Source: Multifurca ochricompacta (taxonomy: Eukaryota > Basidiomycota > Agaricomycetes > Russulales > Russulaceae). From it: a DNA stretch of 30,518 nt. Made by a program: the position numbers and the translations under genes. Below the pieces are notes generated by a model. It had not been told where the DNA came from. It did not search any database and worked only from the letters and a program-made list of their open reading frames with translations. The stretch spans positions 1-30,518 of the forward strand of contig WTXG01000365.1 in NCBI GenBank assembly GCA_022496185.1, in the 5' to 3' direction. This document shows, piece after piece, positions 19,538-29,394 of the stretch. Position 1 is the first letter of the stretch, and each line of letters starts with the position of its first letter.

Positions 19538-20460
19538 TGGCCACGCTTTACTGATCTGTCACTCTTTTTGATCAGTCCATAACAACCTTCTTCAAGCTCA
19601 CACAAGCTTCAAGACTCCTCTCCCAATCAGTCTTCTTTGTGAGCTTCGATTTCTTTTCCTTTGCCCTTAACTGTCCACAAGGTGGTGCGCTTTATGTGCC
19701 CACCTTGATCTGTCTGGCTAGTCCCTCAGGGGATTCTTGCAAGAGGTGATGAGGGACCCTAAGCGGGTGAAACACCTTGAGTTCCTCATGTGCGCTCTAA
19801 GTAAATAGTATTCATAGTTATAGCTGGGTTTTCGTCCCATCCATAGACTTAGTAGGCCACTTGCCCAGAAGGCTTGAGGCTATAGGTTCAGTTAATGCTT
19901 GGCTCAATCCGTAAGCCAGGTTTAGCGACCTGCAGGTAGAGTTTAGGGTCTAGAACAAGGCATGGGTAGTCACTCCCATGACGCTTGGGCTCGATACAAG
20001 TAGGCTTGAACTACTATAGTATTTACACAGTAGCTAGAGGGTTTTGTCTCTAGGCAGAAGTACCCGCTGCTTTTATTGGGGGTCCGCCCCAACTAGAGGA
20101 AACCTAATAGTCTACTATAGTCATGGCCCCAATCATCTAGGGCTTAATCATGGACTCCACCACCAGCACTAGAGGAAGGGCTCTATACCCTTTGTCTCTA
20201 GTGGAACTTGCGGTTGGCTCCTCCATGACATGACTCCCCTTCTATTTACACAGTATCCGCCTGATGTGGCCTTGGGATCTGTTGTAGAATGGGGTTAGAC
20301 AGCCTACTATACTACTTAGAAGTCGCACATCAGAGGCAGGACTTTTTAAGTTCTGAAGCATAGCGCCACAGAGTGGATGGGCCCTCTTCAATGAGACCTG
20401 GACAACTGGTTCTAACTGCTCCTTGGAACCAGGATCAACCTTTTTTACAAAATCATCTCA
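19538..20460 (+). other. Copia B long untranslated leader
   Basis: 923 bases with no convincing coding sequence. It aligns with the copia A leader over several blocks (for example AGGGCTTAATCATGGACTCC near 20140 and its counterpart near 13920), and its length is conserved. Several short ATG-initiated frames precede the gag ATG, which makes simple scanning from the cap unlikely (inference). Confidence 0.65.
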
Positions 20461-23400
20461 ATGTCTTCCATCGTCTTCCCCCCCACTTTCAAGTTCGACA
20501 AACTTGACGGCTCCAACTGGCAGCAGTGGTCAGTGTCCTTCACTGCCCTGCTTAGGATCAATGGAATGAAAAGGCACATCACGCATGATGCCCCTGAGTT
20601 CCTGAATCCTCCGAAGCCAGAAGATGGAGAAAAGGATGACGATTATGCCAAGCGCTTTACGCTTTGGTCTGAGCCTATGTACCATGAATGGAATAGGGTG
20701 GAGGAAGTCCTCATGGGAGTTCTGGTGATGGTCACATCGCCAGAAACATACTCCCAAATTGCCTCAGACAGAACTTACCCGTCTGTCAATGCCAAGTATG
20801 AGCGTTTAGAATCGCTCTATGGCTCAGTAGGTAGCATGGCCACCTACAACTTGTGGTGTTCTGTCTCCTCTTTCCGCTTGGAAGAGGGCAAACAATTCAG
20901 ACCCCAGTTGCAGCGTGTGTTGGATGTGAGGAGTACCCTCAAGGAAAATGGGATGGAGATCTCAGATCTCCAGATGAGCTTTATTTTGCTCCAATCCCTA
21001 CCTCCATCCTACTCAGCCATTGCTGGCTCAATCCTGGCGTCAGGTCCTCCTGACCGCCTTTCCCCTCAGGACCTTGTACAAAGGTTCCTAAATGAGGAAA
21101 GCCGACTTGCCGGCCCCGCAGGAAGTGGTGTTGGGGCTGCCCTTAACAAGGCAGCCCATGTCAACAAAAACAAAAACAAAAAACAAGTATCTTTCACGCC
21201 ACTACCTGCAGGTGCATCATCGTCCAATGATGTCACCTGCTTCTATTGCCAGAAGCCGGGCCACAAGGCAAATGAATGTCGGCAAAGGAAACAGGACAGA
21301 GCCAATGCTGATGCAGGCAAAAAGGGCAACAAGAGGAAGGGGCAAGGCCCCAGTGTACATAATAACTCCACACAAGTAGCTACCGTAATTAATGGTAGCG
21401 GCAGAATACAGGAGGTGCATGAGACACCTCGCATTTCACTTTATATGATGACCACAAATACGCAAGAAGTCGATGATGGCAGCAATCCTTGGATGATGGA
21501 CAGTGGAGCCACCACTCATTTTACACCATACTTAGACGATTTCTCTGAGTATTACCCTCACAAGGGGCACTCGGTGACAATTGGTGATGGTTCAGTAGTC
21601 CAAGTCGAAGGGACAGGCAAAGTTATACTCAAAACTCGAAACAACTACGAGTTAGAGTTAAATAACGTCTTCTATATGCCTGGTAGTGAAAGAATACTAT
21701 CGACTAGCTGCATCACAGACAAAGGCGGATCAGTGGAGTTCTCTCCATCTGAGGTCAAAATAAAGTATAATAATGCAATTATAGCGGAAGGTGTCAAGGC
21801 TATGGGACTCTATTGGGTCTTTGGGAAAACAATGCAGAATCTAAATACTGCCTCCCACAAATCTGCATCAACTAGCCTTGACACTTGGCATTTGCGTATG
21901 GGTCATATGTCAAAAGAGGCCCTCAAAAGACATGCTCCTAAGGCCGTAAAAGGCCTTAGTATAGATAATAGCCAAGTGGAAGACAAGCCGTGTTATGGCT
22001 GTGAAATGGGAAAATCACACCGTCTTCCATTCCCTCCCTCTCAAAAGAGAGCTTCAGCACCCTTGGAAGTCATTCATAGTGACCTAGTTGGTCCTCTGCA
22101 ATGTACTTCAATACAAGGGAACCTATACTTCGCCACTTTCATAGATGACTTTAGCAGAACTGCTCTAGTTGTTGCTATGAAAGCAAAAAGTGATTTTACC
22201 TCGACGTTCTGTAATGTTAAGGCATTCTTGGAAAATAAAACAGACAAGAAAATAAAGACCTTACACACAGACCGAGGTGGCGAATTCGTCAATAGGGAGC
22301 TGAAGTCTATACTTGAGCAGGCTGGCATAGAGCATAAATTGACAATGCCATATTCCCCACAACAGAATGGAAGGGCTGAAAGGTTCAACAGAACCATTAT
22401 GGAAAAGGCCACCAGTATGTTGCATCATGCTGGTCTTTCCCTTGGTTTCTGGGAATGTGCAGTGCGGACAGCCTGTCACATATACAATAGAACGCCTATC
22501 CGCTCTAATAAGTGGAAGACACCGCTTGAGCTTCTGGATGGGGACATTCCAGATGTCTCTTACTTTAGAATATTTGGCTGCTTAGCCTATTATACTGTCC
22601 CAGAGGATAAAAGACGTAAACTGGATCACAAAGCCAGGGAGACAGTTTTTGTCGGGTATGCACCCCAGTCTAAAGGATATCTTCTTTGGGACATGCACAC
22701 TCGATCCTTCGTATTGTCAAGAGATGTGACATTTGATGAAGGGTCCTTCCCATCCAACCTTGCCAAGGACAGCAAGGGAAAACAAAAGGAAAAAGTTACG
22801 CCTTTTGTACTAGAAGTTGAGAGGCCTGTCCAGCCTCTACCAGCAATAGCCACAGTTCCTCAGGCTCCTGAAGACAAGGACGCCGAGGTTGAGGAACGGG
22901 AGGTAGTGGAACCTCCTCAAGTAAATCCTGAGCCTACCACACCCGAAAATGAACTTGATACACACGATCAAACTATCTATCAGACGCCCCCATCCCAAAT
23001 CATGGAACCATCTGAACTCCCTGAAAGAACTCGTGCAAAGAGACAGTCTAAGAAAAAGACTGGTGGCAAAATTCCCCAACCAGTATTTACTAGGGAAAGC
23101 CCACGCTCTCAGCAACGTGACCAGGCTGTGCAGGAAGATTTAGATCTTGATACTGCCCGTCCTAGACGCTCACGCCGCATGAATCCTCGATTTTATAATG
23201 AGGATAATGCAGAGTTCGTACAAGGTTCCTCCAGACTTGGGCACATGGAGTTGCTATATGCCGCAGGTGTCTCTTATAGAGACCCCCTGACTTTTCAGGA
23301 GGCAATGCAGTCTGACAATGCCAGTGAATGGCTTGAAGCATGTAAATATGAAATTGATGCTTTAGATAAACTCGATGTGTGGCGCCTTGAGGATCTTCCA

Positions 23401-24824
23401 AAAGGAAGAAAGGCTGTCAAATCAAAATGGGTTTTTAAACTGAAACCAGATGGACGGTTTCGTGCTAGGCTCGTGGCAAAAGGTTTCACTCAAGTAGAAG
23501 GAGTGGACTTCGACGAAACATTCTCACCAGTCGCCAGATTCGAATCACTTAGATTATTACTAGCGTTAGCTATGCTAGAGGATTGGGAAATCCACCAAAT
23601 GGATGTCAAATCGGCATTCCTACATGGCAATCTGGATGAAGAGATTTATATGGAGCAACCAGCTGGTTTCGTCGTTGCTGGTCAAGAGTCCAAAGTTTGT
23701 AGGCTACAAAAAGCATTATATGGCCTCAAACAAGCCTCCCGAGCATGGAATCTACAATTTCATGCAGTTCTTAATGAACTGGGCTTCACTCGGACGTACT
23801 CTGATGCAGGAGTATACGTGTTTCATCAAAAGGAGGAGGATGATTCACTTTATGTCATTCTCTATGTAGATGACATTACTATACTTGGGTCTTCCAATGA
23901 TAAGATAACGTGGCTGAAGTCAGCTCTATCTAATTGATATGAGATGACTGACTTGGGAGAAATCCAGTCATACCTTGGAGTTAACATCACCAGGGATCGT
24001 CCTAACAAGACACTGGAGATTGATCAAGCAGCCTACGTTTTATCTATTATTGAGAAGTTTGGGATGAGGGATTCCAACCGAGTATATACTCCTCTTCCCT
24101 CTGGCGCTGATGTACATCTGGTCAAGTTTGAAGGCCAGGCATCTACTTCTGAGATAAAGAAGTACCAACAGTTGATGGGGTCACTGCTATGGGTGCAGAT
24201 TGGAAGCAGACCCGACATCAGTTTTGCTGTGGCGCGCCTTAGTCAATACGCTTCCAACCCCTCACAAGATCACATGCGACTTGCAAAATATGTCTTAAAA
24301 TATCTTAATAGTACAAAAGACTGCAAGTTGCGGTATTCTGGAGGGAATGGAGAGAGTGGCCTTCATGGGTTTGCAGATTCCTCGTGGGGAGATCAGGAGG
24401 ACTGCCGCTCTACTTCAGGCTACGTGTTTTTCTTAGCAAATGGCGCTATTTCATGGTGTTCCAGAAAGCAAAAACAGTAGCACAGTCCACCACTGAAGCT
24501 GAATATATGAGCCTCTCAGAGGCTGCAAATCAGGCAGCGTGGTATAGGACTTTCATGGAAGAATTAGGGCATGAGGTATCCTCCCCTATTCTACTCCACT
24601 GTGACAATAAGGGTGCCGTGGATTTGGCATTAAACCCAGTCACAGGAAGGCGGTCAAAGCATATACCGATCAAGTACCATGCCATTAGGGGGTACATTGA
24701 ATCGCACATAATTGAGTTAGTGCGAACCCCCACTGGTGAGATGCTGGCAGATGGCTTTACTAAGTCTCTACCAAGAGCATCGTTCGAAGCCATGGCAAAC
24801 GGACTTGGACTTATGCTGGAATGA
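20461..24824 (+). pseudogene. gag-pol: Copia B gag-pol polyprotein, nearly intact
   Basis: The frame opens with ATG at 20461 and is open for 1158 codons. Domains in order: copia gag (about 10-235), CCHC knuckle CFYCQKPGHKANEC from residue 260, aspartic protease with active Asp 347 (MMDSGATTHF), pre-integrase motif (WHLRMGHMSKEA, about 476), integrase core with D541, D604 and E640 (Asp-Glu spacing 35), a Pro/Glu-rich linker, and RT with the YVDD box at 1135-1138. A TGA at codon 1159 (23935-23937) follows, then the same frame runs on through MTDLGEIQSYLGV into RNase H. A one-base deletion in the A-run at 24470-24474 shifts the last part (TEAEYMSL, HCDNKGAVDLAL) into another frame, ending at 24824. 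The full product would be about 1450 residues. Unless the TGA is read through, this copy makes no RNase H. Confidence 0.92.
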
Positions 24825-25079
24825 GAAGAGCTGGAATCTGGAGACTTTGTATACCTTGTATACCAGTTTCACTTTCCCACCATGCCACATGAGCACGTTC
24901 TCGACCTCGAGAGTGATGCAAGAGGTGTGTAGACTTGCATAAGCGAATCTACAACTCGTATGCAAAACTCACAAAGAGAGTTAGAGAAGTTGGATCTCTG
25001 GCTGGCGATATGCTCATTTAATTGTGATGGCAGTGTGCTCATCCAACTCGTTTCACATCCATGACCAGATGCCTTCAGC
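24825..25079 (+). other. Copia B 3' untranslated segment
   Basis: A 255-bp stretch between the end of pol and the polypurine tract. I see no gene in it. Confidence 0.7.
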
Positions 25080-25088
25080 ATGGAGGGA
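25080..25088 (+). other. Copia B polypurine tract
   Basis: ATGGAGGGA abuts the 3' LTR, the same sequence as in copia A. Confidence 0.75.
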
Positions 25089-25591
25089 TGTTGAACACAG
25101 AAGATGTTTGGTGATGCTTCAGGCATCAGGTGATTAGATTAGCTACTTTGTAGATTAGATTAGATACCGGAGTTTCGGACTATTTACATTATCATTATTA
25201 CTTTCTTTCTCACATTCCGCAGTAGCTGACTGATGCACCATGTAACATGTGATTTCTGTATTGGCCAATGGCCTTTGTCCCTCATGTTTATTGTTTGGAC
25301 TTTGTCCGGCACTTGTGGACTTATTCCCAGTGCACAGACCATCCCTTGAAGAGTATATAAGGGTGTCTGTTTCGTCCCCTACACTTCAGAGTTTCTTCTA
25401 CCTCTGAAGTGTAAGTCGTCCTCTCTACTATCTTCATTACCTTAAGACTAACTTGTTATATAGAACTTGTCTTCGTCTAGGTATGTAGTATAGTATAATA
25501 GAGTTTCTTCTACCTCTGAAGTAACTTGTCTTCGTCTAGCCTAACCCGCTAACCTCACAGTCAGTATGCTGCGCCTCATGCCTGTTTCACA
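25089..25591 (+). repeat. Copia B 3' LTR
   Basis: 503 bp, identical to the 5' LTR except for T in place of C at 25109. The base lies in a CG in the 5' copy, so the change fits deamination. Confidence 0.95.
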
Positions 25592-25596
25592 CTGCT

Positions 25597-26676
25597 TTCG
25601 AATAGTCGTGGTCAGTGATGGTTAGGATTGAATCGAACCCTCTGGAAGTGGGGAGTTTAATGATGAAGTCCATGGCGATAGTCTGGAATGGTTGTGATGC
25701 CGTTGGTGTGATTGGGAATGGTGCTGGTGGGTGTGGGTGTGTATTCACTTTGTTGGCCTGGCAGTCTGCGCATCCCTTCACATACTCTTCTATGTCCTTC
25801 TTCATATTCGGCCACCAGTAGTCTCGTTTGGCAAGAGCATAGGTGTTGGCAATACCTGGATGTCCTGCAGAGGGGAGGTCATGGTGAAAATGGATCACCC
25901 CCTTCTTAATGTTGTCGCCACCGGTGACAATGAGCCGATCCCCGTCCTTCCACCACAAGCCATCAATCTTCTTCAGGTTATGTGCATCGGCCCATGCTTC
26001 GCATAGCTGCTGATTCATATTCTGCGACACTTGGGCCCATAAATCCATGTCATGAAGACTGACAACCGCTGTTTTTGTGAAGATCTCCTCAGGGAGTACC
26101 GTGATATCATTATTGTCCTCCTCGCCACCATTCAGATCTGGCTGTTGTGATAGTGCATCCGTGTGTGCATTGCAACTTCCTGCAATATGTTTCAACACGA
26201 AATTGTATTCTTCCAGCTCTAGAACCTCGTGGGCAACTCGCCGACTGATCTTGTGGGGCTCCTTCCAGTAGAGTAGGTTGGAGTGGTTGGTGTGAATAAT
26301 GGTTTTATGAGGGGTTCCTGCTAGGTATGGTCGCCAGTGCTGTAGTGCTTTCACAATGGCTAGTAATTCTCTATCCCAAATATCATAATTTTGCTCTGCT
26401 GGCGAGAATGTTTCCGAGTAGAAGGCGACTGGGTGAAGCAACCCGGCCGCATCTCATTGATTCAACACCGTGCCATTGGCAAAGTGAGATGCATCGACTT
26501 CTAGTTCAAAAGGTTTTTCTAAATCTGGCTGTAGAAGAACCAGCTCTGAGCTGATGATGTCACGGATTTGCTCAAAAGCGCGTTGCTGTTCCTCTGCCCA
26601 CTGCCATGGCATGTCTTTCTTTAATTGTCACAGCCAGGTCTCTGCTGTGTCAAGTGTCGTTCTGGTCAAGCCCCTT
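25597..26676 (-). pseudogene. pol: GY2 pol: RNase H, integrase zinc finger and start of integrase core
   Basis: On the minus strand the segment begins near 26676 (TRTTLDTAETWL, then QLKKDMPWQWAEEQQRAFEQ), the RT-RNase H connection. RNase H follows (FELEVDASHFANGTVLNQ, with ELLAIVKALQHWRPYLAG), then the HHCC zinc-binding domain (HFHHDLPSAGHPG ... GCADCQANK) and the first part of the integrase core (FQTIAMDFIIKLPTSRGFDS). TGA codons at 26628-26630 and 26454-26456 interrupt it. It ends at the copia B insertion (25592) and is continued at 19022. The N-terminal junction with the decayed LTR is approximate. Confidence 0.85.
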
Positions 26677-26695
26677 CAAGATATGGAGTGCCTGC

Positions 26696-26917
26696 TGTTG
26701 ACACAGTCAGGTGTCGCACAATGCAACTCTGCATGACCTCATATAGGAGGTTGTGTACCACTATGAACCTGAGGCCGTGTAGCTCAGTGGTTTAGAGCAC
26801 CGGACCCGGCTTGTCCAGAGGTCTTGGGTTCAATCCCCAACGTGGCCATTTCTTTTCTAGTGTGTGAGCCAGGGTCCTGTTTAAGGTCCCTTGATCGGGG
26901 TGCGTGTTTAGCCAACA
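26696..26917 (+). repeat. TRIM left LTR
   Basis: 222 bp starting TGTTGACACAGTCAGGTGTC and ending TTTAGCCAACA. It includes a short AT-rich box (ATATAGG, 26741-26747), about 30 bases before the tRNA-like sequence. No base differs from the right LTR. Confidence 0.92.
26773..26847 (+). tRNA. tRNA-derived sequence in TRIM left LTR (pseudo-tRNA)
   Basis: It folds as a cloverleaf. The acceptor stem GGCCGTG pairs with CGTGGCC using two G-U pairs, the D stem is GCTC/GAGC, and the T stem TTGGG/CCCAA encloses TTCAATC. The anticodon arm is weaker (CGGAC with GTCCA, one mismatch). Its loop CCGGCTT would give anticodon GGC but lacks the universal U33, so it is probably not a working tRNA. Box A is TAGCTCAGTGG (26780-26790) and box B GGTTCAATCCC (26827-26837), both close to Pol III consensus. 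A TTTT at 26853-26856 could end transcription, so the RNA would be tRNA-sized unless read through. Confidence 0.7.
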
Positions 26918-26933
26918 TGGTAGCAGCACGTCG
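26918..26933 (+). other. TRIM primer binding site
   Basis: TGGTAGCAGCACGTCG abuts the left LTR. Its complement ends in GCTACCA, which fits the 3' end of an initiator Met-type tRNA. This differs from the half-tRNA sites of the copia elements here. Confidence 0.75.
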
Positions 26934-27008
26934 TCCACTCCGGGTCATTGGCTCCCTAGAGGGAAATTGGATAGAGTTTGCATGCACAGTTACATGTGCG
27001 TAGGGGCG

Positions 27009-27230
27009 TGTTGACACAGTCAGGTGTCGCACAATGCAACTCTGCATGACCTCATATAGGAGGTTGTGTACCACTATGAACCTGAGGCCGTGTAGCTCAG
27101 TGGTTTAGAGCACCGGACCCGGCTTGTCCAGAGGTCTTGGGTTCAATCCCCAACGTGGCCATTTCTTTTCTAGTGTGTGAGCCAGGGTCCTGTTTAAGGT
27201 CCCTTGATCGGGGTGCGTGTTTAGCCAACA
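27009..27230 (+). repeat. TRIM right LTR
   Basis: 222 bp identical to the left LTR, followed by the second CCTGC. Confidence 0.92.
27086..27160 (+). tRNA. tRNA-derived sequence in TRIM right LTR (pseudo-tRNA)
   Basis: Identical to the copy in the left LTR, offset by 313 bases, with the same A and B boxes and the same downstream TTTT. Confidence 0.7.
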
Positions 27231-27868
27231 CCTGCAAGGTCAAAACTGTCAAGGACAAGTTGGTTCAAGGATCAAGGTCAAGACTATCAAAGGTAAGTCA
27301 ATTCAGGGTGTCAAAGTGAACCACAGAGGGCCGCGGTCAGAGTTCAAGGCCCACACAAGATAAGAGGGGCACGCGTGCAAGAGGCAAGTCGAAGCAGTGG
27401 CAATAAGCCCTGCTGGAGATCTGGGGTGAAGGCTCCCTAAGTTGCAGCTTAGGGAGTTCAAGGGAATTCTGGGTGAAGCACAGTAAACCTGTATTAGATA
27501 CAAGAGAACAGACTTAAAGTCTGTCTCTCCAGTATGTACTGCTTAAATACAAGTACTCTAGTGTCTTTGTAAGTAAAGTAGAAGATTCAATATAGTAAAG
27601 TAAATGTCCATGTGAATCTCCAGTGGAGATTGAGACAGGGAAAGCAAGTGGTGTTGCACCCACTCCAAAAGCAAATGAGTGTCAGTCCAAGTCAGTCTAA
27701 GTCCGAAAATCAGATCAGATAAGAAGAGATCATCAACTCCAGTCACATGACTCGGAGTAAGAAGTCGAAACGTTGAAACAAAAGTCGAACGCGCGCGGGT
27801 CGAAAACCGTCACAAAACGTCACACGCGCGTCACAAACCGTTACATCGCAAGAAAGCGTCACATTAAT

Positions 27869-29394
27869 AGTCCGTTTAGTGGTTGGGCAATGCCGGAGAA
27901 TCCTCGAACAAATCATCGGTAGAAGTTGCAAAACCCCACGAAGGACTGTACATCTTTGACACATGTGGGTACAGGCCATTCCCGGACCCCTTGGATTTTT
28001 ACCGGGTCCATTCGTACATGCCCTCCTTCTAGGATAACTCCCAGGTACTCCACACTTGGCTGTTCAAATGAGCATTTGGCTGGTTTGAGATATAGGTCAT
28101 GTTCATGTAAGATATCCAGTACCTGGTGTACCCATTCTCGATGGTGAGCAAGGTCGTTTGTAGTAGCTACCAGGATGTCATCCATGTACACCACCACTTC
28201 GCCAGTAAGAATGAGATCGCGGAATATGTGATTCATCATGGATTGGAATGTAGCTGGCGAGTTGGTGAGACCGAAAAACATGACATTTGGTTCAAAAAGC
28301 CCTTGGTTGGTTTTGAACGCCACTTTACATTGGTCCCCTTCCTTGATTCGGACATTGTTGTATCCCCAGCGGACGTCCATCTTAGAGAATAAGGACTTGT
28401 CTCGCATGGTATCAATGAGTTCCGATATAAGTGGTAACAGGTAGGCATTTTTCACAGTGTAGGCATTGATTTGTCGATAGTCCTGGATGGGTCGGAGTTT
28501 TCCATCCTTCTTCTTGATAAAGAAGAATGGTGACGCATATGGTGACTTTGATGGACGGATATACCCCTTTGCAAGATGCTCCTCGAGAAATGCCATGAGC
28601 GCCATTTGTTCTGCCTGTGACAGCGGGTAGATTTTACAGTCAATTGCTGATGGAGCGTTGGACACAAATTCAATAGCATGGTCCCATGGTCATGCAGGTG
28701 GGAAGCGTTGGGATTCCTCCTCTGAGAAGACCTTCCAGTGGCGGTGATATTCCTGCAGCACTGCCTCTTCAAAGGTCTTTTCCACCTGTCCTTCTATCGC
28801 CTTCTGTGCAAGTTCCGATGCTTTGGTAGTGAAACCACAGCCTGAATCTTCATCCTCGTTCACCCTCTGTGCTACCGAATGTCAGGCGGCATAGTCATAT
28901 CCCATCGATGTGATAAGGACAGGGTAGAATTCCTTGTCCATGGTCGCGTTGCTCCAGTTGATTTTCGGCTCAAATGCCGCGAGCCAGGGATATCCTAGGA
29001 TGAGATCTTCGTCGCCCAGGTTGGTGACTAGGAAGCGGATGACTTTCGTTACTTCCCCTACTTGGACGTTGAGATCGGTGTAGTGCGTAATTTTTCCTGC
29101 TCGATTGGCAGTTCCGTCAATATTCCAGATATTCTTTTCCTGGGGGAGTGCCAGCATTCCTAATCCCATGGTCTTTGCCATTCGCGGGCTGATAAAATTG
29201 TCAGTGGCACCTGAGTCGATCAGGATGTCACGGTCGGCCGTTTTCTGTGTAGTCTCGAAATGTACTGGTATTTTCAACGATTTGAAGCGACTAGTATACA
29301 CAGAGGTTACATGTAGTGCTTGTGCCCAGGCCGATGGGTTTGAGCTGATTAAAAATCCTTCTTGGCAAATGCCTTTTCTACTAGAATGGCTCAC
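27869..29394 (-). pseudogene. pol: GY2 pol, first part: protease and reverse transcriptase
   Basis: On the minus strand the frame overlaps the end of gag in the -1 frame. The protease active site is DILIDSGATDNFISPRMAKT, and the end of the domain is LILGYPWLAAFEPKINW. RT runs from about 28665 with [60 protein letters not shown] and the catalytic YMDD at 28178-28189. It ends with FVGFCNFYR and, after a TGA at 27913, RGFSGIAQPLNGL, where the decayed LTR is inserted. TGA codons also lie at 28882 and 28690. No frameshift is seen. This copy shows the uninterrupted form of the RT that is split in GY1. Confidence 0.88.

Larger units (their letters stand above)
19023..25591 (+). mobile_element. Copia B: young, nearly intact Ty1/copia element inserted in GY2 integrase
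   Basis: 6569 bp bounded by two 503-bp LTRs and by the 5-bp duplication CTGCT (19018-19022 and 25592-25596). Excision restores the GY2 integrase frame between ITDHDYSKAV and LFIPCNES. The LTRs differ at one base (C at 19043, T at 25109, a CpG site), so insertion is very recent. It has a half-tRNA PBS, a leader of about 920 bases, one gag-pol frame and a polypurine tract. The coding frame has only two lesions: a TGA at codon 1159 and a one-base deletion in an A-run at 24470-24474. It is a close relative of copia A but a distinct LTR subfamily. Confidence 0.95.
26696..27230 (+). mobile_element. TRIM: 535-bp miniature LTR retrotransposon with tRNA-like sequence in each LTR
   Basis: The element consists of two identical 222-bp direct terminal repeats (26696-26917 and 27009-27230, TGTTGACAC...AGCCAACA) around a 91-bp internal region. 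The 5-bp duplication CCTGC flanks it (26691-26695 and 27231-27235). Directly after the left LTR stands TGGTAGCAGCACGTCG, a primer binding site complementary to a tRNA 3' end in CCA; just before the right LTR is a G-rich tract (GTAGGGGCG). There is no coding capacity, so proteins must come from another element. Each LTR contains a 75-base tRNA-derived sequence with Pol III boxes. Complete LTR identity indicates a very recent insertion. Confidence 0.9.
26677..27863 (-). mobile_element. Decayed or truncated LTR in GY2 RT, carrying a TRIM
   Basis: GY2 pol is broken between QPLNGL (right side, about 27869) and the RNase H connection (left side, about 26676). Without the TRIM the intervening sequence is roughly 650 bp. 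Its centre is homologous to the solo LTR at 13161-13661 (AAGAGAACAGACTTAAAGTC and the TTAAATAC box on the minus strand), and its right end reads TGTGACGC in element sense. The part matching the other LTR end is missing, and no clean target duplication can be seen, so the left border is uncertain. No coding sequence. Confidence 0.6.

Noticed and set aside
26773..26847. Functional host tRNA-Ala(GGC)
   Set aside because: The anticodon stem has a mismatch, position 33 is C and not U, and the acceptor lacks the G3-U70 pair of alanine tRNAs. I call it tRNA-derived only.
26696..27230. Tandem duplication of a tRNA gene or a pair of SINEs
   Set aside because: The repeats have TG...CA ends, a tRNA-complementary PBS immediately after the first copy, a G-rich tract before the second and a 5-bp target duplication. 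Together these define an LTR element.
1511..29393. Genome-wide reassignment of UGA as a sense codon
   Set aside because: Paralogous copies have CGA (Arg) at several of the same sites, and reciprocal CA/TG changes are present, so CpG decay explains the pattern. Genuine ORF ends such as 24822-24824 also use TGA.
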